Assembly: GCA_938005465.1 (NCBI GenBank)
Contig: CALLNU010000046.1
Span: 10,138-74,137 of the forward strand
DNA length: 64,000 nt
From: an uncultured Collinsella sp.
GTDB taxonomy: Bacteria > Actinomycetota > Coriobacteriia > Coriobacteriales > Coriobacteriaceae
Direction: 5' to 3'
Shown here: piece after piece, positions 49,743 through 58,462 of the stretch
How the letters are laid out: every line of letters begins with the position of its first letter
How positions within the stretch are numbered: position 1 is the stretch's first letter
Notes under the pieces: generated by a model
What the model saw: the letters and a program-made list of their open reading frames with translations, nothing else
The model's database searches: none
What the model was told of the DNA's origin: nothing
Translations under genes and position numbers: made by a program

Positions 49743-50999
49743 CTACGAGGTCGGAGCGTTCCTAAATGTATAGTTACCCGGAGAGCGCACATTGATATAC
49801 GTTACGCCCTCTACCTGCGAAAGCAGCTTGGTGACTACGCGCTCCTTCTTGACGATATCGTTCGAATCGCCCAGCGACACCTCAATGCCGTTATTGAGGT
49901 TTGCCGAGATGGCTTCGACCGAAGGCGTGGAAATATCCTTGACTTGTCCCAAGAACTCGCTCGAAAAACCACGCACATAATCCAAGCCAGCCTTAACGGC
50001 CTTGGAGCTCACTGCCTGGCCGGAAACCGGAGCGACATCCGCCGAGACATCAGTCAACAACACCGCGCCATAGTGCTTAGCGAGCGCCAGCGCGGCATCG
50101 ATTCCGGTCAAGGTATTTGAGCCCTGCCCTGTCGTGATGACGTTGCCTTGGTCGTCCACTTCGACCGACGTCGACAGTGGGGCGATCCAGGTGTCATCAT
50201 CCCCGATGGCCCAGGCAAGGTCATCGGAACTGATATAGGCAATTGCGATGACCTTGCGCTCCATCGGCGTAATGATGAGCGTATGCGGGAACTGACGCTG
50301 GACATCCACGCCCGAGACCCACGGATTCTGCTTGAGGTCCTCGGTAATCTGGTCGGGATCGACGTTAAAAAGCGACGTTCCCTCGGGCAAATCGATCAGC
50401 TGGATAGCATCGTGCTTCGTCACATGCTCGCTGCCTTGAATCTGAATATCAGTGGCGGTAAACAATCCAGAGTTGATCACCACGATGGCAACGACGACGA
50501 ACACGGCCAAGGCGGCCAGAACGCCGCCCACGATTTTGCCTTTGCCTGCAACGACAGAAGCGGCGTCTGATGTTTTATTTACCATCGCCCCAAGTGAAGA
50601 CAACGGGTTGACGCTTTTTTTACCCGAAGGCTTCTTGGCGGTAGCCGGCACCGATGTCAGCGAGCGCGGTTTCGATGCGCCCAGCGTGCGACCTGGACGC
50701 GGCGCTTTAGTTCCCGTCGAGGGCTTAGGAGTTGCCATGGGACGGGCGGGTTTGGCGCCCATAACAGGCTTTGACGTCACCGAGGGACGCGAGGACTTTT
50801 TTGCGGCCGGACGATTACCGAGCTGCGAGCCGACAACCGGACGACTGGTCTGTCGAGCATGCCCGACAGACTTAGAGTGCGCGACGGTATTGCGTTGAGA
50901 TTTGGCAGGCGCGCCGGAACGCCCTCCGGCGCGGCGGAAGGTGGGTTTCGATGCTCTAGAAGCCGAGGAATTTAACTTCCGGTCTGAGCTCGATGCCAT
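49743..50999 (-). CDS. ftsQ: Cell division protein FtsQ/DivIB with a long basic N-terminus
   Basis: 418 aa, against about 260-300 for typical FtsQ. Residues 1-155 are cytoplasmic, low-complexity and strongly basic (Ser/Lys/Arg/Pro/Ala). A single membrane helix spans about 156-176. The POTRA domain follows (FTATDIQIQGSEHVTKHDAI), then the beta domain with NPWVSGVDVQRQFPHTLII, and the C-terminal region. FtsQ recruits FtsL/DivIC and FtsW/FtsI to the septum. The start at 50999 has GGGAGG 3 nt upstream and overlaps the 3' end of murB by 44 bp. No ftsA lies between it and ftsZ. Confidence 0.88.
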   Translation of the reverse strand: MASSSDRKLNSSASRASKPTFRRAGGRSGAPAKSQRNTVAHSKSVGHARQTSRPVVGSQLGNRPAAKKSSRPSVTSKPVMGAKPARPMATPKPSTGTKAPRPGRTLGASKPRSLTSVPATAKKPSGKKSVNPLSSLGAMVNKTSDAASVVAGKGKIVGGVLAALAVFVVVAIVVINSGLFTATDIQIQGSEHVTKHDAIQLIDLPEGTSLFNVDPDQITEDLKQNPWVSGVDVQRQFPHTLIITPMERKVIAIAYISSDDLAWAIGDDDTWIAPLSTSVEVDDQGNVITTGQGSNTLTGIDAALALAKHYGAVLLTDVSADVAPVSGQAVSSKAVKAGLDYVRGFSSEFLGQVKDISTPSVEAISANLNNGIEVSLGDSNDIVKKERVVTKLLSQVEGVTYINVRSPGNYTFRNAPTS

Positions 51000-51867
51000 A
51001 CGCCTCCCTCACCTTTCCGTGCACATGTCTGATAACCGCGGCAACGTCATCGGCCGAGGCAGTTCCGTTATTAACGATAAAATTAGCGTGAACGGGCGAA
51101 ACTTCCGCGCCGCCAATCGAAAAACCCTTTAATCCACAATCCTCGATAAGCTTGCCCACACTCGCATCGGGCGGGTTGCGAAAGACCGACCCGCAGGATG
51201 CGCGACCCATGGGCTGCGTACGCTTGCGCCTCGTCAGGTACCGCTCCATGCGCTCGCGAATGTCGGCCTTGGGCGCCGGTTTAAGCTTGAGCACGCACTC
51301 GAGGATAATCTCATTGCGGGGAAGGCTACATTCGCGGTAGCCCCAAGTGATCTCGGACCCCGCATAATGCTTGATACCGGATGCCGGGTCAAACGTTACG
51401 ACATCCTCAACCAGCGAGCCAATCCACTCGGTCCGTGTGCCGGCATTCATAGATATCGCACCGCCAACCGAGCCAGGGATGCCAACGGCAAACTCAAGGC
51501 CCGAGAGGCTACGCGACAGGGCATCGTTGACCAGGCGCGCAAACATCACGCCCGCACCGACCGTCAGCGTACAACCGTCATCGGCAACAACCGTGCGCTG
51601 AAACTCACGTCCGAGCGAAATGACGGCGCCGCGATAACCGCCATCGGCAACCAGCAGATTGGAGCCCTTGCCTATGATGACCCACGGCACCTGCTCGCGA
51701 TCGAGCACCGCCACGGCGCGGCGGAGGGCATGATAGCTATGGCACGTCACAAAGAGGTCGGCCTTGCCGCCGATACGATAGCTCGTATGACGCGCAAGGC
51801 GCTCGTCCTCGATCACATCCGTGTCGATCATGCCCGAGAGCGCCATGACGGCGTTAAACAGACCCAT
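50956..51867 (-). CDS. murB: UDP-N-acetylenolpyruvoylglucosamine reductase
   Basis: 303 aa, type II MurB length. FAD-binding motifs are TSYRIGGKADLF, IIGKGSNLLVAD and GIPGSVGGAISMNAGT. The catalytic serine region is RASCGSVFRNPP, followed by the NFIVN block. It reduces the enolpyruvyl ether to UDP-MurNAc. It starts 5 nt after murC. The 3' end overlaps ftsQ by 44 bp, a long but possible overlap. Confidence 0.95.
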   Translation of the reverse strand: MGLFNAVMALSGMIDTDVIEDERLARHTSYRIGGKADLFVTCHSYHALRRAVAVLDREQVPWVIIGKGSNLLVADGGYRGAVISLGREFQRTVVADDGCTLTVGAGVMFARLVNDALSRSLSGLEFAVGIPGSVGGAISMNAGTRTEWIGSLVEDVVTFDPASGIKHYAGSEITWGYRECSLPRNEIILECVLKLKPAPKADIRERMERYLTRRKRTQPMGRASCGSVFRNPPDASVGKLIEDCGLKGFSIGGAEVSPVHANFIVNNGTASADDVAAVIRHVHGKVREAYGIELRPEVKFLGF

Positions 51868-51872
51868 TAGAC

Positions 51873-53291
51873 TTAAGCGTCTTTCTTGGCAGTCAGATAC
51901 TCAATGAACTCGGGACCGACGGTCGTAACGTCACCGGCACCCATAGTGAGCAGCAGATCGCCCTCGCCCACCATCTGCTCGAGCTCCTGATTGAGCTCAA
52001 GACGGCTGGAGCAGTACACGACCTCCTTGCCAGGATGCTTGGCGCGCACGGTATCGGCGAGCATCTTAGAGGTAACACCCGGAATGGGCATCTCGCCAGC
52101 CGAGAACACATCAATCAGCAGCAGTTTATCGGCATTGGCAAATGCATCGGCAAAGTCGTCGCACAGGGCCTGCAGGCGCGAATAACGGTGCGGCTGGAAC
52201 ACGACGTCGACATGCTTGTAGCCCAGCGACGAAGCGGCAGCAAGCGTCGCCTTGATCTCGGTGGGGTGATGGCCGTAATCATCGACCACGGTGATGCCAT
52301 CGATATCGCCCACGTGGGTAAAGCGACGGCGGACGCCCTCAAAGCTCGAGAGCGCCTTGGCGGCGGCGTCGATGTCAAGGCCCAGGACATGGGCGACGGT
52401 GAGCACCGCCGTGGCGTTGAGCATGTTGTGGCGACCGGGATTGCTCTTGATCTCCACGGCATGCTCAGTGCCGTCCTCAAAGCGAACGATAAAGTCACTC
52501 TGGATGCCTTTGACATCCGGGTGCATGCAGACGATGTCGTTGCTCTCGGCAAAGCCGTAGGAAAGCACGTGACGGCCCGTCGACTTGGCGAGCTCGACCA
52601 GATGCGGGTCCTCACCGCAGACGATGACGGTGCCGTCCTCGCCCACCAGGCTCATGAATTTGGCGAAAGTCGCTTCGATCTCCTCGATACCCGAGTAGTG
52701 ATCGAGGTGGTCGGCCTCGACGTTGGTCACAATGACCACGTTGGGGTTCAGGAACAGGAAGGAGCTGTCGGACTCGTCGGCCTCGGCGACAAAGTAGTCG
52801 CCCGAGCCGTTCTTGCCGTTCGTGTCATAGCCCTCGACGATGCCACCGATCAGGAAGCTCGGATCCAGACCCATGCGGTCGAGCATGGTGGCGCACATCG
52901 AAGACGTGGTGGTCTTGCCGTGCGTGCCGGCAACAGCGACGGTAGTGTAGCCGTGGCCCAAGGCAGAGAGCATCTTGGCACGGGGCCACACGGGAATACC
53001 AAGCTCGCGAGCGCGCACGAGTTCAGGGTTGGACTCCGGAATAGCGGTGGAGACAACAACCACGTCGGGCTTGACCTCGTCGATCGTGGCGGCCTCATGG
53101 CCCACATGTACCTTCACACCAGCGCGGGTAAGCTGGCGGATATAACGTGACGTCTTAAGGTCGGAGCCGGTAACGGCATAACCGCGCTCGTGCAGAACGA
53201 GGGCGATGCCGCTCATGCCGGCGCCGCCGATACCGATAAAGTGGGCGCTCTTAAACTCGGGCGCGGAGGTTGCAGTCTGGGAATCAGCCAT
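51873..53291 (-). CDS. murC: UDP-N-acetylmuramate--L-alanine ligase
   Basis: 472 aa. N-terminal HFIGIGGAGMSGIALVL, ATP loop VAGTHGKTTTSSMCATML (about residue 115), central EADESDSSFLFLNP and VTNVEADHLDHY, and C-terminal DDYGHHPTEIKATL and FQPHRYSRL. It adds L-alanine to UDP-MurNAc. ATG at 53291 is chosen: AAGGAG lies about 11 nt upstream, and a GTG nine codons earlier has no ribosome site. Confidence 0.96.
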   Translation of the reverse strand: MADSQTATSAPEFKSAHFIGIGGAGMSGIALVLHERGYAVTGSDLKTSRYIRQLTRAGVKVHVGHEAATIDEVKPDVVVVSTAIPESNPELVRARELGIPVWPRAKMLSALGHGYTTVAVAGTHGKTTTSSMCATMLDRMGLDPSFLIGGIVEGYDTNGKNGSGDYFVAEADESDSSFLFLNPNVVIVTNVEADHLDHYSGIEEIEATFAKFMSLVGEDGTVIVCGEDPHLVELAKSTGRHVLSYGFAESNDIVCMHPDVKGIQSDFIVRFEDGTEHAVEIKSNPGRHNMLNATAVLTVAHVLGLDIDAAAKALSSFEGVRRRFTHVGDIDGITVVDDYGHHPTEIKATLAAASSLGYKHVDVVFQPHRYSRLQALCDDFADAFANADKLLLIDVFSAGEMPIPGVTSKMLADTVRAKHPGKEVVYCSSRLELNQELEQMVGEGDLLLTMGAGDVTTVGPEFIEYLTAKKDA

Positions 53292-53388
53292 GTGCTCGTG
53301 TACTCCTTGCGTAAACACTGCCTGTAACCCGTTAACTGTACCGCACCTACCGCATCAGCGCGAGGGCGACCGACGATATCCCGTCTAA

Positions 53389-54504
53389 CTAACGCAAACC
53401 CTCTACCGCATCCGCCAGAAGAGCGGCGGCCCTATCCTGAGCCAGACCACGCGCCGCCTGACGCATGGCGTCGCGCGCCGCCGCGTCATCGACCAGGTGC
53501 AGCAGCTCATCGGCAAAGGCAGAACCGTCGATATCGGCATCGGCGCAGAGCACGCCGGCCCCGGCGTCGACCAGATACCGGGCATTGGTGGTTTGGTGGT
53601 TGGCCGTCGCATGCGGATACGGCACGAGCACCGAGGGCACGGCGAGCGCAGCGATCTCGGCCACGCTCGATGCGCCCGAACGCGAGAGCACCAAATCGGC
53701 AGCAGCCAACATATCGCCCATGTTGTCGATGTAAGGCTGGACGCGGTAACGCTTCGCCTCCTCGGGCGTCAGCGCCAAAGCGCGCTCGGTCTCCTCAAAG
53801 CCGTCGGCACCCGTCGAATGCAACACATAGAGGTTCTTGCGCGAAAGCAGCTCGTTTTTGAGCGAAACCACGCGCTCGTTGAGGTGCTGGGCGCCAAGTG
53901 AACCGCCAAAGACGAGCAGCAGCGTAGCGTCCTCGGGAACGCCAAGTGCCTTGCGGCCGCGAGCGCGATTGCCTTCGATTACCGAGCGACGTACGGGGTT
54001 GCCGGTCATGAGCACGTGGTCAGGGTCACCTTCGCGCTCAAAGACCGAACGCGCTGCCGGCACCGAGATGCACACGCGGGCGGCGTGGGAGTTCATCATC
54101 TTGTTGGCCAGGCCCGGAACAGAGTTCTGCTCATGCAGCAGATACGGAACGCCTGCGCCCTTGCACCACCCCAGCAGCGGAACCTCGACATAGGCACCAA
54201 AACCGACGGCAGCATCGGGCTTGCCGACCTTTGAGAAATGACTGGCGAGCGCACGTTTGGCCTTGTTGACACGCCACAGCGAGGTCAGCGCCGTCCAAGG
54301 ACGGGAGCGGTCGAAGCCCGTGACCGTAATGGGCACAAAATCAAACCCAGCCTCGGGGACCAGACGACCCTCGAGCTTGCGCGACTGGCCCACGAACACA
54401 ACGTGGTGGCCACGGTCACGCAGCTCTTCGGCCAAGGCGAGCGCGGGGTTGATGTGTCCTGCCGTGCCGCCGGCTGCAATAGCAACGGTCATTTTATCGG
54501 TCAT
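53389..54504 (-). CDS. murG: Lipid II synthase, N-acetylglucosaminyltransferase MurG
   Basis: 371 aa. GT28 motifs: AAGGTAGHINPALALAEEL at the N-terminus, LLHEQNSVPGLANK, GNPVRRSVIEG, FGGSLGAQHLNERV and RSGASSVAEIAALAVPSVLVPYPHA. It transfers GlcNAc to lipid I at the inner membrane face. AAGGGA lies 5 nt before the ATG at 54504. The start overlaps ftsW by 11 bp, giving translational coupling. Confidence 0.95.
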   Translation of the reverse strand: MTDKMTVAIAAGGTAGHINPALALAEELRDRGHHVVFVGQSRKLEGRLVPEAGFDFVPITVTGFDRSRPWTALTSLWRVNKAKRALASHFSKVGKPDAAVGFGAYVEVPLLGWCKGAGVPYLLHEQNSVPGLANKMMNSHAARVCISVPAARSVFEREGDPDHVLMTGNPVRRSVIEGNRARGRKALGVPEDATLLLVFGGSLGAQHLNERVVSLKNELLSRKNLYVLHSTGADGFEETERALALTPEEAKRYRVQPYIDNMGDMLAAADLVLSRSGASSVAEIAALAVPSVLVPYPHATANHQTTNARYLVDAGAGVLCADADIDGSAFADELLHLVDDAAARDAMRQAARGLAQDRAAALLADAVEGLR

Positions 54505-56014
54505 GGTAGTCCCTTCGTACACGCGGTCCCTGGTCGTCGGTACGCAGACGCGCCGACGGGTCCGAGTTCAAATCGATTCGATTATATCCGCCGCCCGCGT
54601 TGCGAGGGCTGGGGCGCTGCGGACGACCTTGCGGAGCCATTCGCGGGCGTGGACGAGCTGCCGGCTCGGATGCAGAACCATCCAGAACGGTAAAGCCGCT
54701 ACGCGAAGGTCGTTCACCGCGCACATGGGCTACGCCGGCGGTGCTCTCGTCCATAACGGCAAAGCTCTCACGGCGGCGGTCATACTCATCGCGGCGGGCG
54801 CTCTCGTACGAAACGCGCAGGATCAACCCGGCAAGCATAAGCGACACAATAATCGACGAACCGCCGTAGCTAATAAACGGCAACGGTTTGCCCGTCATGG
54901 GAAACACGTTGAGGATGCCCAGCGCGTTAATCAAAAACTGCACTGCGAGAATGACCGCGGAGCCAGACGCCATGAGCGCGCCCCGACGATCGGTCGCCTG
55001 CTCGGCAATGCGAAACGCCGAGTAGATCAGCATCGCAAACACCAAGAAGAACAGCACGGTTCCGACAAAGCCGACTTCCTCGCCAATGATAGCCAGGATG
55101 TAGTCATTGTGCGCCTCGGGCAGATACGAGTACTTCATGGTTGAGTTGCCGATGCCACGGCCGAACAGACCGCCCGAGGCAAAGGCCATGATGGCAAGCG
55201 TGGCCTGATAGCCGTCACCATACTCGTCGGCCCAAGGGTTCAAGGCAACCTGAATACGCACCATACGGTACGGCTCTGCGACAAGCGCAATCACGATCAC
55301 GAGAATGCCGAAGATTAGCACGCCGATGATAAATCTGGGGTCGAGACCCGCAAACAACGCCATGCACATGAGGGTCAACAGGATGATCAGGACAGTACCG
55401 AAATCGGGCTGGATAAAGATCAGAAAGAGCGAAATGCCCAAGTAGATGCCCATCTTGCGAAGGAATTCGTTGATGTTGCCACCGGGCGAAAAGAAGCGAT
55501 CGAGCATGATGGCCGAATACGCAATGGCAAATGGCTTTAAAAACTCGGAAGGCTGGAACTGAATGCCGGCGATGTTGAGCCAGCGCGTGGCGCCACGGCT
55601 GCCGCTGCCCACCAAGAACACCAGAAACAGTAGCCCTATCATGCCTATGAGGAAGATCCTGAGCACGTCTTCCCCAAACCAACTGTCCGGCAAGATGCGC
55701 ACGATGGCAACCATAGCCAGCACGCCAACTCCGGCAAACGCGGCTTGTCGAAACAGAAAAAACGTCGCCGAGCCATTCTCGTGCAGCGCCTCGACCGAAG
55801 ACGCCGAGTACACCATCAGCAGGCCAAAGCACACCAAGGTAAACAGGCAGGCCATGAATATCAAACGGGGGCGCATGATACGGGCGGGAACGCCGGCAAT
55901 ATAGCGTTCGCTAAACGTCTGCCCGCCGCGACCGGAACGCGGTGTGCTGCGCCGCGAGGAAGCACGGTCCGAGTCGGGCCTCCTCATACCTTGTCGGGGG
56001 CTCTCCTCTCTCAC
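54494..56014 (-). CDS. ftsW: Septal peptidoglycan glycosyltransferase FtsW
   Basis: 506 aa with about ten hydrophobic helices. SEDS-family motifs: QFQPSEFLKPFAIAY, QPDFGTVLIILLTL, the PEAHNDYILAIIGEE loop and LPFISYGGSSIIVSLML. A cytoplasmic Arg/Ser-rich N-terminus of about 45 residues and a long basic Arg/Pro-rich C-terminal tail (about 410-506) extend beyond the core. Such tails contact FtsZ or FtsI in Actinobacteria. GTG at 56014 (AGGGG 6 nt upstream) is preferred over TTG at 56020 and ATG at 55987. It is less likely to be RodA because of its place in the division cluster. Confidence 0.92.
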   Translation of the reverse strand: MREESPRQGMRRPDSDRASSRRSTPRSGRGGQTFSERYIAGVPARIMRPRLIFMACLFTLVCFGLLMVYSASSVEALHENGSATFFLFRQAAFAGVGVLAMVAIVRILPDSWFGEDVLRIFLIGMIGLLFLVFLVGSGSRGATRWLNIAGIQFQPSEFLKPFAIAYSAIMLDRFFSPGGNINEFLRKMGIYLGISLFLIFIQPDFGTVLIILLTLMCMALFAGLDPRFIIGVLIFGILVIVIALVAEPYRMVRIQVALNPWADEYGDGYQATLAIMAFASGGLFGRGIGNSTMKYSYLPEAHNDYILAIIGEEVGFVGTVLFFLVFAMLIYSAFRIAEQATDRRGALMASGSAVILAVQFLINALGILNVFPMTGKPLPFISYGGSSIIVSLMLAGLILRVSYESARRDEYDRRRESFAVMDESTAGVAHVRGERPSRSGFTVLDGSASEPAARPRPRMAPQGRPQRPSPRNAGGGYNRIDLNSDPSARLRTDDQGPRVRRDYHDR

Positions 56015-56023
56015 CGGCAACCC

Positions 56024-57430
56024 CTATTCCATTTGCGATTTCGCCGCAGCGGCAAGCTGGGCCACATAGTCCTTAAACACGCGGCCGCGCTCCTCATAGC
56101 CCGAGAACTCATCGAACGAAGAGCAGGCAGGAGAAAGTAAGATCACGTCGCCACGGCTCGACAGCGAACGGGCGACGTCCACGGCATCGCGCAGGTCATC
56201 CGCCTGGGCGATATCCACGTCACCATCGACATCGGCCTCGTCCATAGCGGCGGTAAAGCGCTCGCGCGCATCGCCAAAGCAAACGACCGAGCGCACGTTG
56301 TCCATAACGACGCGGGCAAAGTCCGCAAGCGGCGTACCCTTATCGTGGCCGCCGAGCAGCAAAATCACATCGTCGTCGGGAAACGCCGTCAGGGCCTTTT
56401 CGACTGCATCGGTGTTCGTTGCCTTGGAATCGTTGACGTAGCGCACGCCATCGATCTCGCCACAGGGCTCAACGCGGTGCTCCAGCGGCTGGAACGATGC
56501 CAAACCACGGCAAATGCCCTCGGGATCGGCACCGACGGCCAAAGCAGCCGTGGCAGCACATAGGGCATTGATGACATTGTGATGGCCCGAGATCTTGAGC
56601 TCGGAAGTGGCGACAAGCTGAGTCTCGACGCCCTTCAGGCGGACGACCAACTTGCCGTCGCGCACAAAGGCGGCGTCTGCACCCTCGGGCTCGTCAAAAG
56701 CGACCTTGCAGATGCGGCGGCCCGGCATGTAGATGTACTCATCGAACTCATGGATGCCGGCATCCTCAACGTCGATAACCACGAGGTCGTCGTCGACCAT
56801 ATTCTCGAACAACTTGATCTTGGCAAGCGCATAGTTCTTATGACTCTTATGCCAGCCCAAGTGGTCGGGAGTGATGTTGAGCAGCACCGCCACGCGGGGG
56901 TGGAGCTCGGTTGTCGTAGCAATCTGATAGCTCGAGAGCTCAGCCACAAACCACTCGTTGTGGGCTCGGCCGTCGATCTCGTTCACGGGCGGCTCACCGA
57001 TATTGCCGACGGCCACGCTGGCTTCACCGGCGGCCTTGAGCAGATAATCAGTCAGCGACGTGGTAGTTGTCTTGCCGTTGGTGCCCGTGATGGCAATCCA
57101 ATTTTGGGGAGACAAGCGATAGGCAAACTCGGGCTCGCCCATAATCTGAGCGGCATGCTCACGCCCCGCCTTAAAGAAGGACGAGAACTCCGAAATACCC
57201 GGGCATGTCACGCACACGTCATAGGCGCCCTCGACCTGTTCGGCCCCATAGACAAACGACGCACCAGCAGCCTCGAGCGCACGCGTGGCGTCATTGGGCT
57301 CAGAGGTGCCGCCGCCATACACGGTAACGGCGCTTACGCGCTCGGGATGTGCCAGCGCCCAGCGGGCGACATCGAGACCGGATTTGCCCTGACCCAAAAC
57401 GAGCAGGCTAAAGACATCAGCAAGAGGCAT
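56024..57430 (-). CDS. murD: UDP-N-acetylmuramoyl-L-alanine--D-glutamate ligase
   Basis: 468 aa. N-terminal LVLGQGKSGLDVARWAL, ATP loop AITGTNGKTTTTSLTDYLL, then ELSSYQIATT, NITPDHLGWHKS, and C-terminal LEHRVEPCGEIDGVRYVNDS and LLLGGHDKGT. It adds D-glutamate to UDP-MurNAc-Ala. The start at 57430 is 9 nt after mraY, with a weak ribosome site, so it is probably coupled to mraY. Confidence 0.96.
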   Translation of the reverse strand: MPLADVFSLLVLGQGKSGLDVARWALAHPERVSAVTVYGGGTSEPNDATRALEAAGASFVYGAEQVEGAYDVCVTCPGISEFSSFFKAGREHAAQIMGEPEFAYRLSPQNWIAITGTNGKTTTTSLTDYLLKAAGEASVAVGNIGEPPVNEIDGRAHNEWFVAELSSYQIATTTELHPRVAVLLNITPDHLGWHKSHKNYALAKIKLFENMVDDDLVVIDVEDAGIHEFDEYIYMPGRRICKVAFDEPEGADAAFVRDGKLVVRLKGVETQLVATSELKISGHHNVINALCAATAALAVGADPEGICRGLASFQPLEHRVEPCGEIDGVRYVNDSKATNTDAVEKALTAFPDDDVILLLGGHDKGTPLADFARVVMDNVRSVVCFGDARERFTAAMDEADVDGDVDIAQADDLRDAVDVARSLSSRGDVILLSPACSSFDEFSGYEERGRVFKDYVAQLAAAAKSQME

Positions 57431-57439
57431 GAAAGACCA

Positions 57440-58459
57440 CTATCCCAACTGGAAGAACAAAGCAAGGCCAACGGAACCAAAGGCCGCAGCGATAATCCAA
57501 AAACGGATGACGACCTTGGTCTCGGCCCAGCCCTTCTTTTCGAAATGATGATGGATGGGCGCCATAAGGAAGACGCGCTTGTGCGTAAAGTGGAAGTAGA
57601 CAACCTGAATCATGACCGACAGGGTCTCAACGATAAACAGGCCGCCGATGATGAGGGAGACGACCTCGGTGTTGGTCATGATGGACGTGCAGGCAAACGC
57701 GGCGCCCAGGGCAAGCGAGCCGGTATCGCCCATAAAGATGCTCGCCGGATAGCAGTTGAACCACAGAAAGCCCAAGCAGGCACCGGCACACGCGGTGCAG
57801 AAGATGGACAGGTTCACGTCTCCGTGCAAAAACGCCATGGCAGCCATGGCGAGCATGGCGATCATGGAGGTGCCGCCAGCAAGACCGTCAAGGCCATCGG
57901 TCAGGTTCACGGCATTAGAAAGACCGGCGATCATCAGCCAGCAAAAGACAATGTAGAGCCACGGGAACGAAAGGCCGCAGATGGTGGTCGAAAGAACACC
58001 GAGGTCAATCGTCAGGCCGCCGGGAAAACGAATCTCGGGGGCGACGCCGCACCAGTTGACGGCAAGTACCGTAAAGGTGACACAGATAATGGTTAGGCCG
58101 ATCATCTTGGCATGAGGCGTCAGACCGAGCGAGCGCCCGTGCGTAACGGAGGTCAGGTCGTCGATCAGGCCCAGCACGCCGGTCGCCAGCGTGGCGAGCA
58201 GCACGAGCACGAGCTCGGTGGTGAGCTTGCCCATCAGCAGGCAGGTCAGCGAGATCGCGACGAGGATGACAACGCCACCCATGGTGGGCGTTCCCTGCTT
58301 AACCAAATGACGCTTGGGGCCGTCGGCACGAACCTGCTGGCCGATACCCTCGACCTTGAGCAGCTTGATCCACCACGGCATGAGCAGCAGCGCAATGGCA
58401 GCGGCGATGCCAAGCCCCAAAAAAGCCTGATACGTTGGATACGAGGGATTGCCGAACAT
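57440..58459 (-). CDS. mraY: Phospho-MurNAc-pentapeptide transferase MraY
   Basis: 339 aa with about ten hydrophobic helices. Motifs: GTPTMGGVVILVAISL near the N-terminus, the catalytic Asp block AVNLTDGLDGLAGGTSM, MGDTGSLALGAA, and LMAPIHHHFEKKGWAE near the C-terminus. It attaches phospho-MurNAc-pentapeptide to undecaprenyl phosphate, forming lipid I. It starts 3 nt after murF. Confidence 0.96.
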   Translation of the reverse strand: MFGNPSYPTYQAFLGLGIAAAIALLLMPWWIKLLKVEGIGQQVRADGPKRHLVKQGTPTMGGVVILVAISLTCLLMGKLTTELVLVLLATLATGVLGLIDDLTSVTHGRSLGLTPHAKMIGLTIICVTFTVLAVNWCGVAPEIRFPGGLTIDLGVLSTTICGLSFPWLYIVFCWLMIAGLSNAVNLTDGLDGLAGGTSMIAMLAMAAMAFLHGDVNLSIFCTACAGACLGFLWFNCYPASIFMGDTGSLALGAAFACTSIMTNTEVVSLIIGGLFIVETLSVMIQVVYFHFTHKRVFLMAPIHHHFEKKGWAETKVVIRFWIIAAAFGSVGLALFFQLG

Positions 58460-58462
58460 GGG

